DNA of 6,721 nt from positions 1 through 6,721 of the forward strand of contig JADJTE010000029.1 of NCBI GenBank assembly GCA_016711295.1. Reading direction: 5' to 3'. This document shows positions 1 to 6,721 of the stretch, piece after piece (position 1 is the first letter of the stretch; every line of letters begins with the position of its first letter). The DNA is from Sphingobacteriales bacterium. GTDB taxonomy: Bacteria; Bacteroidota; Bacteroidia; Chitinophagales; UBA2359. The position numbers and the translations under genes were made by a program. The notes beneath the pieces were generated by a model that did no database searches, was not told where the DNA came from, and saw nothing but the letters and a program-made list of their open reading frames with translations.

Positions 1-527
1 CAACGGCTACGGCCGACGGGTCGGCGGCGGCGGCCGACCGCGCCACGCAGGTCGGCTTCGCGAAGCCGAAGTCGTTCACCTACGCCGAGACGACCACCAG
101 CTTCGCGCCGACCACCGACCCTCTGCTCGGGTCGCTGTCGCCCAAGGTCGCGATCGTCATCGGCGATCAGATCGCGCGCACCGAGCTGCTGCTGCGGCAG
201 CTCGCCCGCGACGGCAAGGGCCCGGGGGCCAAGGGCGGGCCGCTCGTGCTCGCCACCGCCGAGGGCATCAGCGAGTCGGCGGCCAGCGTCGGCCACGAGG
301 TGCTGGGTGGGCTGTTCGTGGCCCCGACCGCGACCGCCAGCGGTGAGGGGCAGGCGTTCGCCGAGGCCTACGCCCGGCGACAGGGCGAGCCGGCGCCGGA
401 CCACGCGCTGCCAGGCCCGCGCGCTCGCGCTGGCGCTCGACGGCGGCGCGCAGGCCAGCGCGCAGCCGGTCGTCGTCGTACGCGTGCAGGGGGGCAGCTC
501 GTTGTCGAAGACGCGCCGACTGGGTGA
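1..527 (+). CDS. C-terminal part of a type 1 periplasmic-binding-fold (ABC substrate-binding-like) protein, 5' partial
   Basis: The frame starting at base 3 reads about 175 codons to the TGA at 525-527; the start lies upstream of the window. Visible are a core strand and helix (VAIVIGDQIARTELLLRQLA, about 147-206), then PLVLATAEGIS, then VLGGLFVAPTAT and AFAEAYARRQGEPAP. That order (which residue is offered, what is released, then a 'FxxxYxxxxGxxP' helix) resembles the C-terminal lobe of Peripla_BP_6/LppC-type binding proteins; this is family pattern recognition, not a search. Two compensating frame changes are present. An extra base near 411 moves the reading into the first frame (QPVVVVRVQGG), and one G missing from the six-G run at 489-494 restores the original frame, giving QLVVEDAPTG and the stop. 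Such proteins usually sit in the periplasm and bind small ligands, but signal peptide and N-terminal lobe are outside the window. The ligand cannot be inferred. Confidence 0.6.
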   Translation, partial: TATADGSAAAADRATQVGFAKPKSFTYAETTTSFAPTTDPLLGSLSPKVAIVIGDQIARTELLLRQLARDGKGPGAKGGPLVLATAEGISESAASVGHEVLGGLFVAPTATASGEGQAFAEAYARRQGEPAPDHALPGPRARAGARRRRAGQRAAGRRRTRAGGQLVVEDAPTG

Positions 528-1269
528 TCGCGCGGGCGCAGGCGCGGGCACGCACGTGGTCGCGGGCGAGCGCGCGATCGCGGAGCTGCTCGCGACGGTG
601 CCCGCGCGCGTGCGTCGACTGCTGGTCGCGCCCGCGCGCGCGGAGCTGGCCGTGGTCGCGCAGGCGCGCGCGGCCGGCATCGCGATCGAGCTGGCCGATC
701 CCCAGCGACTCGCACGGCTGGCCGACGACGGCCCTGCCAAGGGCATGGTCGCGCTCGCCGATCCGCCGCCCGTGGTCGCGCTCGACGAGCTCGTGGCCGC
801 CGCCCTGGCGCGGCCGCGCCCGCGCCTGGTCGCGCTCGACGGTGTGGTCGACCCCCACAACAAGGGCGCGATCCTCCGCAGCGCGGAGTTCTTCGGGGTC
901 GCGGGTGCGCTGTGGTCGAAGGATGGCAGCGCGCCGCTCTCGCCCGCCGCCGTGCGTGCGTCGGCCGGCGCGACCGAGCGCCTCGCGATGGCCGAGGTCG
1001 GCAACCTCGCCCGGGCGCTGCGGGATTGCAGGCGACGAAGGCCTGTGGATCGTCGGCACGGTCGCCGAGGGCGGGCAGCCGCTGGCCGAGGCCGCACGCC
1101 CTGGGGTCCGCCAGAGGCCCCTCGTGCTCGTCTTCGGTGGCGAACACGACGGCATGCGTCGGCCGATGCGCGAGCCTGCGACTTCCAGGTGACGATCGAG
1201 CGCAGTGGCGCGATCGCTTCGCTCAACGTCCGGCCGCGGCCGCGGTCGTCTTTCGCGGCGCTGCGGTAG
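524..1269 (+). CDS. rlmB: 23S rRNA 2'-O-ribose methyltransferase, SpoU/TrmH family, RlmB type
   Basis: SAM-dependent 2'-O-methylation of a guanosine in 23S rRNA is the known role of RlmB (G2251 in E. coli). An N-terminal substrate-binding domain (HVVAGERAIAELL to AKGMVALADP, about 553-768) is followed by a SPOUT knot domain. Motif 1 is LDGVVDPHNKGAILRS (835-882, with the conserved Asn at 859 and Arg at 877). Motif 2 is LVLVFGGEHDGM (1121-1156). Motif 3 is SGAIASLNV (1204-1230). About 240-248 residues match the E. coli length of 243. Frame changes fall near 1022, 1175, 1230 and 1251; dropping one T at 1251-1253 gives AAAAVVFAALR and the TAG at 1267-1269, a typical family ending. If that T is real, the stop would be 1308-1310. 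I chose GTG 524 because it overlaps the previous stop (GTGA), which suggests coupling; this needs one more indel before 553. GTG 556 is the in-frame alternative. Motif 3 has IER where relatives usually have IP. A paralogous TrmH-family enzyme with another target is possible. Confidence 0.83.
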
Positions 1270-1282
1270 CGAGGTTCGCCCC

Positions 1283-1299
1283 GGTGCGACCCGAGCACC
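1283..1299 (+). terminator. Weak hairpin after rlmB, possible terminator
   Basis: GGTGC at 1283-1287 pairs with GCACC at 1295-1299 around a 7-base loop, 13 bases after the likely rlmB stop at 1269. No T-tract follows, so it is not a classical intrinsic terminator. Position is the main support; in DNA this GC-rich a five-pair stem can occur by chance. Confidence 0.25.
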
Positions 1300-1306
1300 A
1301 AAGCCG

Positions 1307-1335
1307 TTGAACCGAAACACCGCCGCCATTACGTT
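1307..1335 (+). promoter_or_regulatory. Possible sigma70-like promoter for the TPR gene
   Basis: TTGAAC (1307-1312) and TACGTT (1330-1335) are separated by 17 bases, the optimal spacing. They match the TTGACA/TATAAT consensus at 4 of 6 and 3 of 6 positions. This is the least GC-rich part of the only intergenic gap and lies about 120 bases before the TPR start codon. The -10 match is poor, so this is a candidate only. If correct, transcription would start near 1342 and leave a structured leader of about 110 bases. Confidence 0.3.
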
Positions 1336-1374
1336 TCGACCCCCTACCCGAAGGCCCGCACGGTCGACGGGGCA

Positions 1375-1388
1375 GGGATTCGAATCCC
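1375..1388. repeat. Perfect 14-bp palindrome in the TPR gene leader
   Basis: GGGATTCGAATCCC is identical to its own reverse complement. It lies between the candidate promoter and the TPR start. It could be an operator half-site pair for a dimeric regulator. As RNA, alternative pairing of GGGG 1369-1372 with CCCC 1386-1389 would give a 13-base loop, with weaker outer pairing between GCACGG 1358-1363 and CCGGTGC 1400-1406 (one bulge). The palindrome is a direct observation; any function is inference. The TTCGAAT core resembles a tRNA T-loop, but no cloverleaf fits. Confidence 0.5.
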
Positions 1389-1407
1389 CATGAACCACGC
1401 CGGTGCG

Positions 1408-1426
1408 GCGGACCGCCCAGGTCCGC
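1408..1426 (+). promoter_or_regulatory. Stem-loop in the leader just upstream of the TPR gene
   Basis: GCGGACC (1408-1414) pairs perfectly with GGTCCGC (1420-1426) around the 5-base loop GCCCA, a strong 7-bp GC-rich hairpin ending 28 bases before the start codon. No T-run follows, so an intrinsic terminator is unlikely. It may shape leader RNA or be a protein-binding inverted repeat. GC-rich background makes such stems moderately likely by chance. Confidence 0.35.
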
Positions 1427-1440
1427 GACCCGCCCGGCCC

Positions 1441-1444
1441 AGGA
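1441..1444 (+). promoter_or_regulatory. Ribosome-binding site for the TPR gene
   Basis: AGGA lies 10 bases before ATG 1455. It is a partial Shine-Dalgarno match at slightly long spacing and supports this ATG as the start. The codons that follow immediately show the expected G/C third-position bias. Confidence 0.4.
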
Positions 1445-1454
1445 TCGACGAGCC

Positions 1455-4400
1455 ATGGCCGACGCGCGCGCTGCCCTGCTGGATCACCTCCGTGCCGATG
1501 ACGACACCACCCGCGAGGCGCTCGCGGCCGCGGTCGCCGATCACGACCTCGCCGCCGCCCGCATCGCGATGAAGGACGAGCCCGCGTCGGGGCTCGCGGC
1601 CGCGCGACTGCTCGGTCGCATGATCGTCGACGGCGTCGACACCACCGAGCTGCAGGACACCGCCAAGGCGATCGCGGCCCGAGCCCCCCGCGACGACGCG
1701 GGCAACGACGTCGCGCTGGTCGCCGGCGCGTTGCTGTGGCGACGCTCAGCAGCCCGCGCTCGCCGAGCCGTACTTCCGTCGCGTGCGTCGCTCTGAGCCG
1801 GCCCACACCGAGGTGTTGGCGTTCTATCGCGAGCAGTTCGCCGGCGAGTCGGGCGTGGCACAGCTGATCCAGGTGCTCGTGCAGGCCCGGCCGGGGCCAG
1901 CAAGGACCCTGAGGCCCGCTTCGCGCTGGCGCAGGAGGTCTCGGCGCTGGCCGAGTCGCAGCCGGGCGGGATCGATCGCGCGATCGAGACCTGGCGCTCG
2001 GTGCTGCGCGAGGACGGCTACGATCCGCGGGCCTCGGCCGCGCTCGAGCGGCTCTACCGTGACAGCGGCAAGTGGACCGCGTTGGTCGAGCTGCTCAAGG
2101 AAGAGAGCGAGCGCCTCGGCGAGGGTGCCACCGCCGACGCCGCGCGCATCGACAAGCTGCTCGAGATCGCCGCGCTGTACCGCGACCGCCTCAAGCTCGA
2201 CACCATGGCGCTGGCGACCCTGCAGCGCATTCTCGACGTCGATCCGTGGCATGAGGCCAGCCTCGATGCGCTCGCGCAGACCTACGCGAAGGCGGGTCGC
2301 AACAATGACCTGCTCAGTTACCAGCGGCGCATCGCGGCGGCCAGGACGCCGGCGACGAGCCGCGGCAGATCGAGCTGCTGCGCAAGGTCGCCGAGATCTC
2401 GCTCAAGGAGCTGGGCAATCCCCAGCGCGCCCTCGAGCCGCTGCAGACGCTGCTGCAGCTGTCGCCGCGCGACCAGGGCGCGCGCGGCCTGCTGGCGCGC
2501 ATCCACGAACAGCGGCGCGATTTCCGGGCCCTCATCGCGCTGCGTCGGCAGGAACTCGACGAGCGCGAGGGGTGAGGCCGCGCCGCGCTGCGCCTCGAGC
2601 TCGCCACCCCGGCCGAGGAGCGACTCGGTGACCGCCGCGAGGCGATCGCCGCGTGGGGCGAGGTGCGCGAGCACCACGGCGACGAGCCGACCGCGCTGGC
2701 GGGTCTGCTGCGACTGTACGAACGCGAGTCGCGCTGGAACGACGCCGCCGAGGTTTGCATCGCCAGCTCGCGGGTGCGCCGGTCGAGGCCGCGCCCGCGC
2801 TCTTGGCCACGCTCGGCAGCATCTACAGCGACCGTCTGCAGAGCCGCGTCGACGCGGTGCCGGTGTGGTCCGAGCTGCTGCGCCTCGAGCCCGGACACGA
2901 GCGGGCGCTGCGGCGGCTCCGCGATGCGTTCGTGGCCGACGGCGCGTGGGATCGATTGCACGAGCTGTACGCAGCGCAGGGGCGGCTGGACGATCTGGTC
3001 GAGGTGCTGCAGAGCGCCGCCGATCGCCTGGCCGCGACCGAGCCCCGCGTCGCGCTGTACCGCCGCGTGGCCAAGCTGTGCCAGGGGTCCGCTCGCCAGC
3101 CCGAGCGGGCGGTCCGGTGCTCGGAGCGCACGCTCGCGATCCAGCCCGACAACATCGAGGTCGCGCGCGAGCTGGTGCCGATCTACCGCGAGCAACGCAA
3201 CTGGGCCCGCCTGCTGGGGACCTACGAGGTGCTGCTGGGCGCCGCGTCCGACGACGACGAGCGGCTTGCACTGGTCGAGTCGCTGCGGCAGGTCGCGCAC
3301 GACAAGCTGGCCTCGCCGACCCTCACGCTGCAGTGGGCCGCCGAGGCCTACCGCCTGCGGCCGACCGACGCCACGCTGCGCAGCGGGCTCGAGGCGGCGG
3401 CCGAGCGCGCCGACGGCTGGGACGAGCTGAGCCGCATGTTCGAGGAGCGCATCGCCGACGCCACCGTCGGCGACGCCGAGCGGCTGGTGCTGCTCGACAA
3501 GCTCGCGGTGGTCGCCCGCGACAAGCTGTCCAAGCCCGACGACGCGCAGCGCTACTACCGTCGCATCATCGCGCTCGATCCCCTACGACACCGCTGCGAT
3601 CGGGGCGCTCGAGTCGATCTATACGGCGACCCACCGCTGGGACGACCTCGCCGAGGTCTACCGCCGCCGACTCGAGGTCGAGCCCGCGGGCGAGGGTCGC
3701 CTGCCGACCCTGCGTCAGCTCGCGCGGCTGCAGGAGGAACAGCTCGGTGACCTCGACGCGGCGGTCTCGACCTACCGCGACATCCTCGCGATCGCGGCGC
3801 AGGACGCCGCCGCGCTCGAGTCGCTCGCCCGCATCCACCGCAACCGTGGACAGTGGTCGTCGCTGGCCGAGGTGCTGCAGCAGCAGCTCGCCCACGAGGG
3901 CGGCCGCGCGGGTGCCGCTGATGTTCGAGCTGGCCGAGATCCAGCGCCACCTGACAGGCCGATCCGCGGCCGCGACCGCCGGCTTCCTGGCGGTGCTCGG
4001 AGCTCGAGCCCGAGCACCGCGGCGCGGTCGCAGCGCTCGAGCAGCTGCGCACCGCCGACCCGACCAGCGCGCTGGCGATGCATGCGGGCTGCTGCCGTAC
4101 TACCGCCGCGTCGAGGATCGACCGCGCGAGGCCGAGGCGATGGAGATCATCGTCGCGGCCGAGACCGATCCCGAGGTCCGTCACGGCCCGTCGAGCAGCT
4201 CGCGGGCATCTACGAGAAGATGCCCGAGCGCCGCGTCGACGCGCTGCGGATCCGCGGCGAGCTGTTCCGCATCGATCCCCGCGAGTGGAACACGCGTCAG
4301 GTGCTCGCGCGCCTGGGCAACGACCTCGGGCGCCCACAGGACGTCGCGGCCGCCTACGCCGACGTGCTGGCCGCACTGGCCGCCGAGGCCGAGGCCGCCG

Positions 4401-6721
4401 AGTCCGAGGGCCGCACGCCCCACGCGAGCGCGCGACGCTGCGCCGCGACATGCTGCTCGAGTACGCCGCGATGCTGCGCGACAAGCTGCAGCGCCCGGCC
4501 GACGCCGAGCTGCGCGAGCTGTACCGCCGCCGCGCCGACGTCTCGTTCAACCCCCGCGAACAGAAGGATCTGCTGTCGCGCATCATCGACCTCTCGCGCC
4601 ATCGGCTGGCCGATCCTGCACGCGCCATCGCGACCGCCGAGGAGCTGCTCGATCTGATCCCCGACGACGTTCCGACCATCGAGCTGCTCGCCGAGATGTA
4701 CGAGCACAGTACCGAGCGCGGCGATCGCATCAAGCTCGAGGAGACCCTCGGGCGCTGGGCCGAGCTCGAGCGCGACTCGGCCCGCGCGCGCGCGCTGCAG
4801 GTGCGCCGCGCGACGCTGCGGATGCAGGACCTCGGCGATGCCTTCGGCGCCACCGATCTGCTGGGTCAGGTGCTGGGCGAGGATCCTGACGACGAGCGCG
4901 CACGCGGCCTGCCGAGGAGCTGCTCGGGGTCGCCGAGGTGCAGCCGCAGGCGGCCGTTGCTTTCGAGCCGGTCTACGTGCGACGGCGCGATCACGCCGGC
5001 CGCATCCGCGTTCTCGGTGCGCCGCGAACATGCCGGAGCAGCAGGGCAGCCTCGACCAAGCCATCACGCAGCTGGTCGAGATCGCCCGCGTGCGCGAGCA
5101 CGACCTCGCCGACGGCGGTGGGTTGTCGCGACGCTGCGCGAGGCCTACGCGATGGACGTGCGCCGCGCGGACACCGCGCCGAGGTCGAACGCTTGGGGCT
5201 GTCGCTGTCGCGCCCACTGAGCTGGTCGAGACCTGGCGGCAGGCGCTCGCCCAGGCCGGCGGCGACCGTGCGCTCGCCATCGATCTGACCCGACGGCTCG
5301 CCGAGCTCGCCGACGGCAAGCTCCACGACGCCGAGGCGGCCCGTGCCGCGTGGTCCGACCTACTCGCCCTCGAGCCCGACGACGTTGCGCTGGCCAAGCG
5401 CGCCGTCGAGGCGTTGTGCCGGCTGCACCTCGAGGCCGGCGACGGCCCGGCGTTGGTCGAGGCCAAGCGCGCGCTCCTGCGGTTCTCGTCCGACACGGCG
5501 ACCCACGTGGCGGTGCGACTCGAAATCGCCGAGATCCAGAGTACAGCTGGGCGACCGCGTCGGCGCGGCCATCACCTACCCGAGGTGCTCGATCTGCAGC
5601 CCGGCAATCTCCCTGGCCTCGACGCACTCGAGCGGCTGTTCCTCGAGGAGCAGGAGTGGGAGCGACTGTGCGAGGTGCTCGAGCATCGCGTCGGCGTCAT
5701 CACCGAGGTGAAGACCCGCGCGCAGATCTTCCGCCAGATCGGCGAGATCCAGCGCGACCAGCCGCAGGACCAGCAGCGCGCCCTGTGGGCATTCCAGTCG
5801 ATCCTCGATCCGAAGCCCGGCCGCGAGAGGAGAACATCTTCGCGCTGTCGGCCCTGGTCGCGATCAACGAGCGGCTCGAGCGCGGTGGGCCGACGTCGAC
5901 GACGGCCTGCGGCGGCTCATCACGCTGGCCGACAGCGATCCGGTGCGCGTCGAGCTGTTGACGCGCACGGCGGTGGTGGTGGGGCAGCGCGCTCGGTCGC
6001 GGGCAGGACGCGCCTGATCTGCTCAAGCGCGTCTCGATCTCTCGCCGACCCACGCGGCCGCCCGCCGCGAGGTCACGCGCTACCCTCGAGGTCGACGACA
6101 CCCGCGAACGCGCCATCTGCATCCTGCTGCCGCTGTACGAGGCCGAGCAGAACTGGCCGGGAGCTGCCTCGCGCTCGGGGAGCTGCAGGCCCCGCAAGCA
6201 GCCTGGCCGGCGGCGCCTGGCGGCGTTGCTGCGCGTGGCCAGACTCCAGCAGGAGCGCATCGGCGATCCTGATCGCGCGTTCGCGGTGCTGTGCGAGGCC
6301 ACGGCGGAGGCCGCCGACCAGCCGGAGCTCACCGGAGATCTCTCGCCAAGGTCGAGGCGCTGGGGCCGAGGCCGCACGCGCGCAAGGGCTGTCGGACGCC
6401 TACGCGGCGACGGTCGACCACATCCTCGAGGCCGAGCTGCGGCAGCGCGTGCTGCGGTCGACGGGGGCAGGTCGCGCTCGATCGGCTCGGCAAGCTCGAC
6501 GAGGCCCGCAGCGCCTACGAGCGCGTGCTCGCGCTGGCGCCGGGCGACGCCGAGGCTGCCGATGCGCTTCGAGCGCATCCACTGCATCAAGGCGAGCACG
6601 AGTCGCTCGCGAACCTGTTGGCCGCGCGGGCCGACCGCGCCAGCGACGTCGAGCTGCGCGACCGCCACCTGCGTCGCGCGCCGAGCTCACCCCCGCGTGC
6701 AGCTCGAGCGCCCGGAGGACG
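1455..6721 (+). CDS. Giant tetratricopeptide-repeat (TPR) protein, 3' partial
   Basis: About 1,755 codons are in the window and the gene continues beyond it. The protein starts MADARAALLDHLRADDD with no signal peptide or membrane segment, so it is probably cytoplasmic. After about 150 residues it becomes an all-helical solenoid of TPR-like units. A helix of the form W-x-x-L-x-x-x-x-x-x-x-L is followed by stretches such as GDLDAAVSTYRDILAI, KPDDAQRYYRRIIALDP and LDEARSAYERVLALAPGD; 'A..Y.R.L.ldP' is the standard TPR B-helix end. No enzymatic domain is visible. TPR arrays are known as protein-protein scaffolds; partner and process are unknown. The frame switches repeatedly (near 1736, 1892, 2340, 2763, 3582, 3905, 3998, 4087, 4188, 4432, 4907, 5025, 5120, 5174, 5214, 5542, 5581, 5828, 5885, 5987, 6034, 6084, 6341, 6364, 6467 and others), and a TGA occurs in phase at 2573-2575. 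The translation stays coherent across each break, so I treat this as one gene with sequence errors. A true decayed pseudogene is the alternative. Confidence 0.85.
2064..6660 (+). repeat. Array of degenerate ~72-residue double-TPR units inside the giant TPR gene
   Basis: An aromatic-led helix recurs at regular distance. The Trp (or equivalent) codon lies at 2073 (GKWTALVELL), 2304 (NNDLLSYQ, no Trp), 2522 (DFRALIALRR), 2735 (SRWNDAAEVC), 2947 (GAWDRLHELY), 3202 (RNWARLLGTY), 3418 (DGWDELSRMF), 3638 (HRWDDLAEVY), 3854 (GQWSSLAEVL), 5657 (QEWERLCEVL), 5886 (RWADVDDGLRRL) and 6154 (QNW). Most neighbouring steps are 212-220 bases (71-73 codons), with some of 229-268. Seventy-two residues equals about two TPR motifs, so each unit is probably a pair of TPRs of which only one carries the Trp. 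Conservation is at protein level; I see no long identical DNA repeats. Between about 4000 and 5600 the pattern is weaker (YYRRVEDRPREAEAM, LRDKLQRPADAELRELYRR). Confidence 0.65.

Noticed and set aside
1365..1400. tRNA-like T-loop (GATTCGAATC, followed by CCA at 1395-1397)
   Set aside because: The base before TTC is A opposite C in both orientations, so the 53-61 pair is lost. No matching acceptor strand or anticodon arm was found on either strand, and it does not match the tmRNA 5' end.
268..1806. Long minus-strand open frame of 512 codons (and others such as 3555-4853)
   Set aside because: Arg/Ala/Pro-rich low-complexity translations with no domain. They are antisense shadows of high-GC genes, and this one crosses two genes and the intergenic gap.
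2573..2575. Selenocysteine or stop-codon readthrough at TGA
   Set aside because: The TPR context has no catalytic Cys/Sec role, and a pair of compensating indels explains the site in a sequence full of indels.
1736..6700. Programmed ribosomal frameshifting as the cause of the frame changes
   Set aside because: There are too many sites, in both directions, with no consistent slippery heptamer and spread over three unrelated genes.
1455..6721. Several separate small genes in different frames
   Set aside because: Segments join into one continuous TPR protein with constant repeat spacing across the joins and lack start codons or ribosome-binding sites at the joins.
1..6721. CRISPR array, insertion sequence, integrase or attachment site
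   Set aside because: No regularly spaced direct DNA repeats, transposase motifs or terminal inverted repeats were seen; the recurrent pattern in the TPR gene exists only at protein level.

Overview
The window is very GC-rich DNA (roughly 70% or more by eye) with strong G/C preference at third codon positions. All credible genes lie on the + strand. Base composition, a type 1 periplasmic-binding-like protein and an extremely long tetratricopeptide (TPR) protein suggest a Myxococcota (deltaproteobacterial) genome, perhaps of the Nannocystaceae/Polyangia kind. That placement is an inference from style, not from a marker gene.

Layout: (1) positions 1-527 hold the C-terminal end of a type 1 periplasmic-binding-fold protein whose start lies upstream. 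(2) Positions about 524-1269 encode a complete SpoU/TrmH-family rRNA 2'-O-methyltransferase of the RlmB type, probably translationally coupled to gene 1 by a 4-base GTGA overlap. (3) Positions 1270-1454 are the only intergenic gap: a possible sigma70-like promoter, a perfect 14-bp palindrome, two hairpins and a ribosome-binding site for the next gene. (4) Positions 1455 to the end are a single giant, apparently cytoplasmic TPR solenoid gene that runs off the window.

The dominant oddity is technical. Every gene is broken by single-base frame changes, about 35 in 6.7 kb, several at homopolymers. The protein reads on coherently after every break once the frame is switched, so the breaks are most simply uncorrected insertion/deletion errors of a long-read or low-coverage assembly rather than true pseudogenes. 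The coordinates given are therefore gene spans to be read across frame changes, not single open frames.

The genes do not form an obvious dedicated pathway. A solute-binding-like protein and an rRNA methyltransferase share a transcript, and the TPR scaffold gene probably has its own promoter. I see no CRISPR array, mobile element, toxin-antitoxin pair, defence system, biosynthetic cluster or RNA gene I can support, and no convincing new biological system.
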